Shown: piece by piece, positions 22,170 to 29,352 of the stretch
How positions within the stretch are numbered: the stretch's first letter is position 1
How the letters are laid out: every line of letters begins with the position of its first letter
From: Corynebacterium sp. p3-SID1145
Lineage (GTDB): Bacteria; Actinomycetota; Actinomycetes; Mycobacteriales; Mycobacteriaceae
Assembly (NCBI GenBank): GCA_025144245.1
Contig: JALXXC010000014.1
Location: 1 to 59,460 of the forward strand
DNA length: 59,460 bases
Reading direction: 5' to 3'
Notes under the pieces: model-generated
The model's database searches: none
What the model saw: the letters and a program-made list of their open reading frames with translations, nothing else
What the model was told of the DNA's origin: nothing
Translations under genes and position numbers: made by a program

Positions 22170-23822
22170 CTAGCCGAATGTCAGCGAGTACAACTTCACG
22201 CCTGCTGAGGGATTAATGCGCAGCACACCCTCGGTGGGCGTTTCATCTTTCACCAGGTCGAGTGTCCCATCCGTGACTGGGAAAGTCTTCGTTGAGCCAT
22301 CCGGGTACGCGACGTCGACTTCGCCCTCACCGCTGACGACCAGCTGGACCCACTTGGCGTAGACGTTGACGTCGAGATGGCCACCCTCGGACTGCACCGA
22401 TTCCTCCTCGAGTTTCCACTTGCCGCTCAGCGAAAACATGCCGCGCTCCGGAGCGGGAAGCTCCCCGAAATCGTGCGCGCCGACGGTGTAACCGCGCTGC
22501 TGGGTATATTCGGCACGCGCGGTGCCCAGGTAGGTCTCTGGGTTGCGGCCCTTGGTGCCGTCGGAGGCATCGTTGCCCTCCACGGGCTCGGGAAGCTGCA
22601 CATCCGGGTCGGCGTCCTTCAGGAGCTGGCGAATGAGTTTCTCCGTCTCGGCGTATGAGCCTTCCCCCTCGACGATCTGGCGGACATTTCCGTCCTTGTC
22701 CACCAAGTAGCGTGCAGGCCAGTAGCGGTTATTGAAATTCCGCCACGTGGCGAAGTCGTTGTCCTGCGCCACCGAGTAGTGGATGCCTTCTTTCTCCACC
22801 GCGGCGCGGACATTGCCCAGATCGTGTTCGAAGCCGTACTCGGGTGAATGGACGCCGATGACGGTGAGGCCCGCGTTGCGGTAGGCGTCGTAAAGCTTGG
22901 TGATGTGCTCCCCCGCACGCTGACAATTGATGCAGGCGTAGGCCCAAAAGACCACGAGGGTCACACCGCCGTCCTGCGGGGTCGGTCCGTGGTCGGGCGC
23001 GGGGGTGTTGATCCAGTTCGCCAACCCCGCGAACTCGGGCGCCGGACCGCAATCCTGCAGCTCGCGGCTGTCCGCGCGGCGGCACTGCTCCAACGAACCG
23101 CCGCCGCTCGGCCCGACCTTGCTCAATGCGTCGTTAGCCAGGTCGGAATTCTCGAAATCACTGGACAGCGACTGGGTCCAGTTCGGCAAAGCGCGTTGAA
23201 TTTTGGCCGGGGCGTCGAGAGCCAACGCCACGGTGAACACGAGAATGACCACGCCGACGGCCTTGCGGTGGCGCTGCACCGCATCGACCTTGTCCCCGAT
23301 CTTGTTCCCCGCCAAGGCGAAAAAGAACAACGGCAGCGCCGACCCGACAGCGAATGCGGCTGTGAGCACGACCGTGCTCCACCCGATCTCGCCGGTGTTG
23401 CCCGCCACCGTGACAGCGGCGAGCACCGGACCCGCGCACGGCACATACACTGCGCCCAAGGCCAAACCTATGAGGAAGCCGCCTTTGTTCCGTGTCTTCT
23501 GCGTCAGCGATGTGGGCCGCGGCAGAGTGTCGAACGGCTTCTGCAGCAGCTCCCCCAAAGGCGGGTAGATCATGCCCGCTCCGACCAGGGCAAGCAGCAC
23601 AACGCCGGTCCAGCGCAGCACCGACTGCGGCAGATGCAGGGCGCTGAGGAGGAGGGAGCCGAGAAGGGCGATCGTCGCAAAGCTAAGTGCCAAGCCCGCA
23701 ACCACCTGTGACGGTCTACGCCCGACGCTGACCCCGAGCACCACGGGCAACACCGGCAAGATACACGGCGACAAGGCCGTGATCACCCCGCCAACCAGTC
23801 CGACAAGAATCACGCTGAACAT
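22170..23822 (-). CDS. dipZ: DipZ: CcdA-type membrane thiol transporter fused to thioredoxin-like domain
   Basis: A 550-residue protein. The N-terminal part (1-215) is CcdA-like with six or so helices and the redox cysteines in ALSPCILPVLP and YVPCAGPVL. A thioredoxin-fold domain follows (about 260-400) with active site ACINCQ, then a C-terminal beta-rich domain (about 430-550) as in mycobacterial DipZ. It carries reducing power across the membrane to extracytoplasmic thiols. It has its own SigK-type promoter divergent from the lipoprotein-sigK-rskA operon, matching the known SigK-dipZ link in mycobacteria. Confidence 0.92.
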   Translation of the reverse strand: MFSVILVGLVGGVITALSPCILPVLPVVLGVSVGRRPSQVVAGLALSFATIALLGSLLLSALHLPQSVLRWTGVVLLALVGAGMIYPPLGELLQKPFDTLPRPTSLTQKTRNKGGFLIGLALGAVYVPCAGPVLAAVTVAGNTGEIGWSTVVLTAAFAVGSALPLFFFALAGNKIGDKVDAVQRHRKAVGVVILVFTVALALDAPAKIQRALPNWTQSLSSDFENSDLANDALSKVGPSGGGSLEQCRRADSRELQDCGPAPEFAGLANWINTPAPDHGPTPQDGGVTLVVFWAYACINCQRAGEHITKLYDAYRNAGLTVIGVHSPEYGFEHDLGNVRAAVEKEGIHYSVAQDNDFATWRNFNNRYWPARYLVDKDGNVRQIVEGEGSYAETEKLIRQLLKDADPDVQLPEPVEGNDASDGTKGRNPETYLGTARAEYTQQRGYTVGAHDFGELPAPERGMFSLSGKWKLEEESVQSEGGHLDVNVYAKWVQLVVSGEGEVDVAYPDGSTKTFPVTDGTLDLVKDETPTEGVLRINPSAGVKLYSLTFG

Positions 23823-23861
23823 GAGGTTTCCTTACTTCCGGTTTCCTATCCGTCACCCAGC

Positions 23862-23891
23862 ACTACGGAGAAACCCCACCAATCGGATTGG
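23862..23891 (-). promoter_or_regulatory. SigK-type ECF promoter for dipZ
   Basis: On the minus strand: CCAATCC, 16 bases, CCGTAGT. Both hexamer-like boxes and the spacing are identical to the divergent promoter 20 bp away. The general pattern (CC-rich -35, CCG -10) resembles mycobacterial SigK promoters. The predicted start leaves a roughly 35-nt leader before dipZ. Confidence 0.75.
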
Positions 23892-23913
23892 CCGAAAAAA
23901 TTTCTGCCCCCGT

Positions 23914-23943
23914 CCAATCCGCCGTACCGGGGTGCTCCGTAGT
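23914..23943 (+). promoter_or_regulatory. SigK-type ECF promoter for lipoprotein-sigK-rskA
   Basis: On the plus strand: CCAATCC, 16 bases, CCGTAGT, the mirror of the dipZ promoter. It drives the Met-rich lipoprotein gene and presumably sigK-rskA, so the sigma factor would be autoregulated. Confidence 0.75.
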
Positions 23944-24000
23944 TCCCTATGACGGGCCAGAAAACTGCGCCTGCGAAACCGACAATGTGAAGGAGAAACC

Positions 24001-24216
24001 ATGTCTATCAACCGCACCATCGCCGCCGCCGGCGCCATCGCCATCGCAGCCACCGGACTTGTCGCCTGCAACGACACCGAGGAAACGGACGGCAAGATGG
24101 ACGGTTCCATGACCCCGTCGTCCAGCGCCATGATGAGCGAGTCCATGGCGCCCTCGTCCAGCGCCATGATGAGCGAGGAGAAGATGGACGACAAAATGAT
24201 GGAAGAATCCAAGTAA
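24001..24216 (+). CDS. Methionine-rich small lipoprotein
   Basis: 71 residues: a lipoprotein signal with lipobox GLVAC, then a short mature chain made mostly of Met, Ser and Glu/Asp, including two copies of PSSSAMMSE and a final MDDKMMEE. AAGGAG precedes the ATG. Unknown family. Methionine clusters can bind Cu(I) or act as sacrificial oxidation targets, which would fit its co-regulation with DipZ by a SigK-type factor, but this is inference. It takes the place that MPT70/MPT83-type proteins occupy in the mycobacterial SigK regulon. Confidence 0.8.
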   Translation: MSINRTIAAAGAIAIAATGLVACNDTEETDGKMDGSMTPSSSAMMSESMAPSSSAMMSEEKMDDKMMEESK

Positions 24217-24219
24217 TAC

Positions 24220-24795
24220 ATGCCCACGGTGTTAGATTTGGAATTTGTGGATCCAGACCGTCTACTCACTAGCGTCCGCGCAGGCGATAAAGCCGCCTTC
24301 GCCGAGCTTTACGACGTCCTGGCCCCGCAGGTTCTCGGTCTAGCCACCCACATTCTGCGCGACCGGGCACAAGCTGAAGAGGTCACCCAAGAGGTGTTCG
24401 TGGAGGTGTGGCAAAACGCCCACACTTTCGACCCAGCACGCGGCAGCGCGAAGGCGTGGATTCTGCGCCTGACTAAGTCCCGGTCCATCGACCGGCTGCG
24501 CAGTTGGCGCAGCGCACAGGCCCGCGACACCGAAGACTTCAACCGGCAGCTCACCACGTGGGTCGTCGCCGCAGAAGACGAAGCCCAGCAGCGACTAGAG
24601 TCTGAAGAGCTGCAAGAACTCATCGACTCAATCGGGGAACCCCACCGGAGCGCCCTCATGCTGGCGTACTTCGGGGAGCTCACCCACCAAGAGATCGCCG
24701 ACGCCACCGGCGTCGCACTCGGAACCGCGAAAACACGGGTGCGCGACGGACTGCAGAAGCTGCGCAAGGCCGTGACAGTGAAAGGAGGCCTGTGA
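24220..24795 (+). CDS. sigK: ECF sigma factor, SigK type
   Basis: 191 residues: region 2 (LYDVLAPQVLGLATHILRDRAQAEEVTQEVFVEVW) and region 4 (LMLAYFGELTHQEIADATGVALGTAKTRVRDGLQKLR) are both clear. Directs RNA polymerase to CCAATCC-N16-CCGTAGT promoters if the two divergent sites upstream are its targets. It starts 3 nt after the lipoprotein stop and overlaps rskA (TGATG), the usual sigma/anti-sigma coupling. Identity as SigK rests on the RskA-like partner and on dipZ next door. Confidence 0.88.
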   Translation: MPTVLDLEFVDPDRLLTSVRAGDKAAFAELYDVLAPQVLGLATHILRDRAQAEEVTQEVFVEVWQNAHTFDPARGSAKAWILRLTKSRSIDRLRSWRSAQARDTEDFNRQLTTWVVAAEDEAQQRLESEELQELIDSIGEPHRSALMLAYFGELTHQEIADATGVALGTAKTRVRDGLQKLRKAVTVKGGL

Positions 24796-25394
24796 TGGAC
24801 AAAGATCTCGAGGACCTCCTCAACTCCGCTGCCACGCCGGTCGCGCCGCCGCCCGAGCTCAAGGACTCCATCATGGCGCGTATCGACGCCGCCGAGCAGG
24901 TCACCGACCTCGACACCGCCCGGGAGCGCAGGAGGAAGAGCCCCGGCAGGAAGCTCGCGGCCGCCGCCGCTGCCGTCGTGCTGCTCGTCGGCGGCGGAGT
25001 CACCGTTACGCAGTTCACCGAAGAGAACTCCTCGGAGTCCTACTCCGCCCAGGGCGTCGACGAGAAGCATGCCGTCATGGAGGCCGATGACGCCCGCCAG
25101 GGCCAGGCCGATGCGATGGGTGCCACGCTCGATGTCGTCGCCAGCTCCGACATGGGCAAAGGCGGCGCCATGGTCAACGGCCAGCCCACGCTTGATGACG
25201 GCATGGGCGCCCAAGTCTGGGCCGTCATGGACGACGGCGCAATGGAATCCGCCGGTGTCATCGGCCAGGAACCCCACGACGATGTGTGGATGCCGCTACC
25301 TGGTGGAACCGCGTCTGTCCTCGTCACCGAAGAAGTGGCCGCGGGCGCACAGAAGCCATCCGGCACCGTGCTAGCGGAGATTTCGCTGTCCTGA
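24795..25394 (+). CDS. rskA: Anti-sigma-K factor RskA
   Basis: 199 residues: an N-terminal cytoplasmic segment binding the sigma factor (about 1-55), one membrane helix (AAAAAAVVLLVGGGVTV), and an extracytoplasmic RskA domain with many methionines and no cysteines. ATG at 24795 is spaced 7 nt from AAAGGAGG and overlaps the sigK stop; a GTG three bases upstream is the alternative. Release of the sigma factor probably depends on proteolysis in response to an envelope redox or metal signal. Confidence 0.87.
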   Translation: MDKDLEDLLNSAATPVAPPPELKDSIMARIDAAEQVTDLDTARERRRKSPGRKLAAAAAAVVLLVGGGVTVTQFTEENSSESYSAQGVDEKHAVMEADDARQGQADAMGATLDVVASSDMGKGGAMVNGQPTLDDGMGAQVWAVMDDGAMESAGVIGQEPHDDVWMPLPGGTASVLVTEEVAAGAQKPSGTVLAEISLS

Positions 25395-25396
25395 CT

Positions 25397-25432
25397 GATG
25401 CCGGTGCCGGCCCGCCTTTGGGCACCGGCATC
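25397..25432 (+). terminator. Terminator hairpin after rskA
   Basis: GATGCCGGTGCC and GGCACCGGCATC form a perfect 12-bp stem with a 12-nt loop directly after the rskA stop. No U-tract follows. Confidence 0.65.
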
Positions 25433-25445
25433 AGAGCTCACAAAT

Positions 25446-25507
25446 CCAGCTACCTGGATCCAGCTATCAGCGGGTTTGAGGCCGATTAGCTGGATCCACA
25501 TAGCTGG
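25446..25507. repeat. Long inverted repeat between rskA and LLM oxidoreductase
   Basis: Two 21-nt arms (25446-25466 and 25487-25507) are inverted copies with two mismatches; each contains TAGCTGG and GGATCCA motifs. The 20-nt loop is TCAGCGGG-rich. It lies between convergent genes and could be a bidirectional terminator or a mobile palindrome. Confidence 0.65.
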
Positions 25508-25532
25508 AACTGGCTGAGCGGCCGCACGACTC

Positions 25533-26534
25533 CTAGCGGCGCAGCGCGGGGATGACGTACTCGATCAGTTCATCGAGCTGGTCCTCAGCGGAGCGCTTGC
25601 TGGAGCAGAAATTCACCATGACGTGGCTGATGCCCACATCGCGCTGCGAGCGCAGCAGCTGGACCAGGGCATTGCGACCGAGACGGTAGCCGAAACTACC
25701 GCCGCTGGCGGGAGCGTCCGGGTCCTCGTGCAGGTCGAGCCACAACGATTCCGCGAAAGGCTTGAACGCCGCCGGGGTCCCGGCCACCCCTTCTCGGGCG
25801 GCCCAGTCGGCCACCGCGGCGTTCCAGTTGCGCACGTTCTGGCGCTGGACCTCCAAGCCCTTGTGGTACATCAGCCAGCCGTGCGCGTGCTCGGCGCGCC
25901 ACTCGAGGGTCTGCTGGCAGGAACCGGTGGCGAGCAGCGGCACCTCACGGGCCTGAGGCTTGGGGACGACATCGGCACCGCCCATCCGGCCGCCGGACCA
26001 GCGGATGGGGGTGTGGGAGGTGTGTGTGGCTCGTCGATAAGCGTCGATTCTTTCGCGGAACTCTTCGTCGCGCATGCCTTTGTCCTGGCCGAACGCGGGG
26101 AACTCCTCAGGGCGGTCGCCCGTGGCCACACCGAAGAGGAAGCGGCCGCCGCTGAGCCGGTCGATAGTGCCTGCGCGCTTGGCCATGAGCAGCGGGTGCT
26201 GGAACGGCACGACGATCGCCGCGGTGCCCAGGGCGATGGTCTCCGTGTGCGCGGCGAGATAGCTCAGGTACATCCACGGGTCGTAGACCTGGCCGACATC
26301 GCCGAAGGTCTCGACGCGGAGCGGAATGTCGCGCACCCAGATCGCGGCCACTCCCCCGGCCTCCGCCTTGCGGATAAGACGCAGCTGGTTGTCCAGACTG
26401 TCGACGGGGTTCTCCTCCGCGTCCTCCTCAATGGGGAGGGTCAGGCCGACTGTGAGTTCGCCCGGCTTGAAGGTCTGCTGGAAGCCGGGAAGCTCCCAGT
26501 GCGGGGTATCGGAAAGCGAAAACAGCGGGTTCAT
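25533..26534 (-). CDS. LLM-class flavin-dependent oxidoreductase
   Basis: A 333-residue luciferase-like (TIM-barrel) FMN/F420-type oxidoreductase. Family blocks: GGVAAIWVRDIPLR, TIALGTAAIVVPFQHPLLMAKRAGTIDRLSGGRF and GVATGDRPEEF. The substrate is not readable from sequence. It follows chrA on the same strand with a 9-nt gap, so the two may be co-transcribed. Confidence 0.85.
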   Translation of the reverse strand: MNPLFSLSDTPHWELPGFQQTFKPGELTVGLTLPIEEDAEENPVDSLDNQLRLIRKAEAGGVAAIWVRDIPLRVETFGDVGQVYDPWMYLSYLAAHTETIALGTAAIVVPFQHPLLMAKRAGTIDRLSGGRFLFGVATGDRPEEFPAFGQDKGMRDEEFRERIDAYRRATHTSHTPIRWSGGRMGGADVVPKPQAREVPLLATGSCQQTLEWRAEHAHGWLMYHKGLEVQRQNVRNWNAAVADWAAREGVAGTPAAFKPFAESLWLDLHEDPDAPASGGSFGYRLGRNALVQLLRSQRDVGISHVMVNFCSSKRSAEDQLDELIEYVIPALRR

Positions 26535-26543
26535 GTCACCAGC

Positions 26544-27716
26544 CTAGAGCACCACCCAGCCGACAAGTGCCGCGCCGATGACCACGGCCCACGGCGGAAC
26601 CTTCCACGAAGTCAGCGCCGCAAAGCAGACCACAGCGATGGACAGCGTGGCCACCCCCGTGATCCCGGCGGTGAAGACCGGGGTGTACAGCGCCGCGCCG
26701 AGAATGCCCACCACCGCGGCATTGGCACCAGCCAGGGCAGCACCCGCGCGCGGCATCCGGCGGATCCGCTCCCAGAACGGCATGGCGCCGAGGACCAGCA
26801 GCGCGGCGGGCAAGAAGATCGCAATCGTGGCGATCATCGCGCCCATCACCCAGTTCACGCCCTGCGCGGTGGTGCCGAGGTAGGACGCGAAAGTGAACAA
26901 CGGACCCGGCATCGCCTGCGCGGCGCCGTAGCCGGCGAGGAAGGTGTCGTGGTCAACAAGGCCGGGGCCGACCGTGACGGCCTCCAGAAGCGGGAGCACC
27001 ACGTGGCCGCCGCCGAAGACGAGGGCGCCCGCGCGGTAGAAGGTGTCGAAAATATCCGCGCCGGTCGTGCCGATCAGCCTCGCCACCAGCGGAAGCACAA
27101 ACAGCAACGCGAAGAACAGCACCAGGCAGACGATGCCGAAGGTGCGCGACCCGCTCTCAGCCTGGGGCTGGTCGTCCGCCTCCTTCTTGACGCGCAGGAA
27201 CGCCAGACCAGCAACAATGCCGAGCACGATCGCCCCGACCTGGATGAGCGGGTGCGGCACGAGCAGAACGAGCACCAGCGCAGCCACGGCGATCGCGGCG
27301 TGAATCTTGCCGGTGACCAGGTTCTTCGTCATGCCGTACACAGCCTGCGCCACGACAGCGACAGCCGCAGCCTTCAGACCGAGCAGCCAGCCTGCCTCGC
27401 TGATATCGCCCAACTGCGCGACGCCCAGCGCGAACGCCACCATGAGCAGCACCGACGGCAGCGTGAAGCCCACCCACGCCAGGAACATGCCCAGGTACCC
27501 GGCGCGCTGCAGGCCGATCGCCATACCCACCTGGCTCGACGCCGGCCCGGGCAGGAATTGGCACAGCGCCACCAGGTCGGCGTACTGCTTGTCCGAAAAC
27601 CACTTCCGCTTCTCCACGAATTCGTCGCGGAAATACCCCAGGTGCGCCGTCGGCCCGCCGAACGAGGTGCAGCCGAGGCGGAGGAAGATTCTGAAGATGC
27701 GCAATGGCGAAGTCAT
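26544..27716 (-). CDS. chrA: Chromate transporter, CHR family
   Basis: A 390-residue two-domain member of the CHR family. The duplicated signature appears as SFGGPTAHLGYFRDEFV in the first half and VFGGGHVVLPLLE in the second, with PGPASSQVG and MPGPLFTFA. About ten to twelve helices. Chromate efflux is the name-giving activity; the natural substrate may differ. Confidence 0.88.
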   Translation of the reverse strand: MTSPLRIFRIFLRLGCTSFGGPTAHLGYFRDEFVEKRKWFSDKQYADLVALCQFLPGPASSQVGMAIGLQRAGYLGMFLAWVGFTLPSVLLMVAFALGVAQLGDISEAGWLLGLKAAAVAVVAQAVYGMTKNLVTGKIHAAIAVAALVLVLLVPHPLIQVGAIVLGIVAGLAFLRVKKEADDQPQAESGSRTFGIVCLVLFFALLFVLPLVARLIGTTGADIFDTFYRAGALVFGGGHVVLPLLEAVTVGPGLVDHDTFLAGYGAAQAMPGPLFTFASYLGTTAQGVNWVMGAMIATIAIFLPAALLVLGAMPFWERIRRMPRAGAALAGANAAVVGILGAALYTPVFTAGITGVATLSIAVVCFAALTSWKVPPWAVVIGAALVGWVVL

Positions 27717-27821
27717 GCAAGCTCCCTTCGTTCCACCTGTTCCATCTGTTGAATTTTAAGGCGAGATTCCCTTCAAAGATAGTAAAACTCTGTACGTCAC
27801 CTGTTGGCCAGATATGACTAA

Positions 27822-27865
27822 AGTTGCAAAAAGATGACGGCTGAGTTGCAAAAAGATGACGGCTG
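27822..27865. repeat. Two tandem 22-bp repeats upstream of the esterase-P450 cassette
   Basis: AGTTGCAAAAAGATGACGGC plus TG occurs twice in perfect tandem (27822-27843, 27844-27865). They lie 85 bp before the SGNH esterase start, where the base composition turns AT-richer. The helical spacing (two turns) suggests paired operator sites for a regulator of the cassette. Confidence 0.6.
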
Positions 27866-27949
27866 GATCTGGATGAGCTACTATGTTCGGAAACCCTTTG
27901 GAGGGCTTAAGTATAACTAGGCGACACGAATATCGCCGGAAAGGAACAC

Positions 27950-29080
27950 ATGAGGTTTTATAAATTTGGTGCTACTCTCCTGACCGCATTGGCCTGTGGC
28001 GCTATGCTCCCAGTTGCCGATGCTGCGCCTAATCTGCCTGAACTCTCGGCACCCGTCGCTCCTAACCTTCCCCAAGTCCCTAACCTTCCTGCGCCTAACG
28101 TTCCCCAAGTCCCTAACCTTCCCGCGCCTAACCTTCCTCAAGTTCCTTCGCTTCCTGCGCCTAACGTTCCCCAAGTCCCTAACCTTCCCGCGCCTAACCT
28201 TCCTCAAGTTCCTTCGCTTCCTGCGCCTGACGTTCCCCAGCTTGAAGAATTAGAGCCGGCCCCACCAGTCAATAGCCACGTCAAGGAAAGCTACGTCAGC
28301 TTTGGCGACTCAGTAGCTGCAAATCCGACCGCCTTGGATGTCACCGTCTACCGAGCGAAGCTGAAGAACCCCTCGATACAATGGCCGACGACCCGAGAAG
28401 GTTTCTGTGCGCAGGACCCCAACAATTTTGCAGCTCAGGCCGCGCGAAGCACCGGTCTGCGCCTAGAAGACTACTCGTGCCCCGGTGCCACTGCTTATGT
28501 AGAACCTACGGAAAATGATTCGATTCCACATGACACAGTTCGTCAGCAAGTTGAACGAGCCATCAGGGATGGCAGTCTTGATTCCAATACCCGGCTGGTC
28601 ACCATCAGCGCTGGCGTGAACGACACCTACCAGCCCAGTAACTTCCCTTCAAAAACCACCCAGGAACAACGGATGAAACGCTTCAACGAGGCGATGGTGG
28701 GAGCAATTAATCGCATCAAGGAAACCGCGCCTAGCGCCAAGGTGATCATCCTCGGGATTCCCGATGAGACAGATGGTTTCAACCACACCTGTGGATCTAA
28801 TCTTTTAAACGTTACCAGTCACTGGTACTTTCCGTTGGTAGCCTACTACCAAGACGAAGTTCGCGAGCAGCAGCGACGAGCTGCCGCTGATACGAATAGC
28901 GAGTTTCTTGACATGGTTGCCGAAATTTCCGTAGAAAGCGGAAAGAATGGTTGCTCGAACGATCCGGGCCGTTACGGCGCTTCCATTGCAGACGATGCCT
29001 CACACAAGCTCGCAGGCCACCTAACCGATGCCGGACACGTCTACTACGCTAAGCGCATTACTGAAACATACTTCAGTTAA
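27950..29080 (+). CDS. Secreted SGNH/GDSL hydrolase with proline-rich repeat arm
   Basis: 376 residues. A signal peptide ends at ADAA; a Pro/Asn/Leu/Val-rich arm (about 25-97) with repeated PNLPxVP units follows; then an SGNH esterase domain with YVSFGDSVAANP (nucleophile Ser), GVND (block III) and LTDAGHVYYAK (catalytic His region). Cysteines at FCAQ, YSCPG, HTCGS and GCSND suggest disulfides, as in actinobacterial secreted lipases. It could release fatty acids that the following P450 fusion and acyl-CoA ligase then process. Codon use is less GC-biased than in the core. Confidence 0.88.
   Translation: MRFYKFGATLLTALACGAMLPVADAAPNLPELSAPVAPNLPQVPNLPAPNVPQVPNLPAPNLPQVPSLPAPNVPQVPNLPAPNLPQVPSLPAPDVPQLEELEPAPPVNSHVKESYVSFGDSVAANPTALDVTVYRAKLKNPSIQWPTTREGFCAQDPNNFAAQAARSTGLRLEDYSCPGATAYVEPTENDSIPHDTVRQQVERAIRDGSLDSNTRLVTISAGVNDTYQPSNFPSKTTQEQRMKRFNEAMVGAINRIKETAPSAKVIILGIPDETDGFNHTCGSNLLNVTSHWYFPLVAYYQDEVREQQRRAAADTNSEFLDMVAEISVESGKNGCSNDPGRYGASIADDASHKLAGHLTDAGHVYYAKRITETYFS
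28091..28240 (+). repeat. 66-bp tandem repeat in the esterase arm
   Basis: Two perfect 66-bp copies (28091-28156 and 28157-28222) and the start of a third encode 22 residues each (APNVPQVPNLP, then APNLPQVPSLP). Such perfect DNA repeats are prone to copy-number change and would lengthen or shorten the arm that holds the enzyme away from the cell wall. Confidence 0.85.
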
Positions 29081-29131
29081 CCAGTCCATCCCCCTCTGCG
29101 TAGGCAGCTAGATACAGAAAGATTGATACAC

Positions 29132-29314
29132 ATGACACCCGAATTCGCCCTTATGCTTATCAGGGAGTATCCGTTGACCACTCCACTGATACACCTCACC
29201 GGTTTTCCAACCATCGAAAATTTTTGGGGGAGAACTCTTAACGCCTGGCCAAGCGTTAAGCAATCTTTAGAACTTTCATTTCAGGTAGCCGTTAACGCTC
29301 TACCTAAATTCTAG
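29132..29314 (+). CDS. Possible small protein between esterase and P450
   Basis: A 60-residue frame (MTPEFALMLIREYP... to NALPKF) with a weak ribosome site. Not similar to anything I know; amphipathic with several Leu and Phe. It sits in the 270-bp gap of an otherwise co-oriented cassette. It could be a chance frame. Confidence 0.35.
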   Translation: MTPEFALMLIREYPLTTPLIHLTGFPTIENFWGRTLNAWPSVKQSLELSFQVAVNALPKF

Positions 29315-29352
29315 AATCCATTAGCGACTTTCTAACGGTCTAAGGAATCATC

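Noticed and set aside
28084..28230. Tandem repeats that could suggest a CRISPR array
   Set aside because: The repeats are in frame in a secreted protein, are contiguous without unique spacers, and encode a proline-rich arm.
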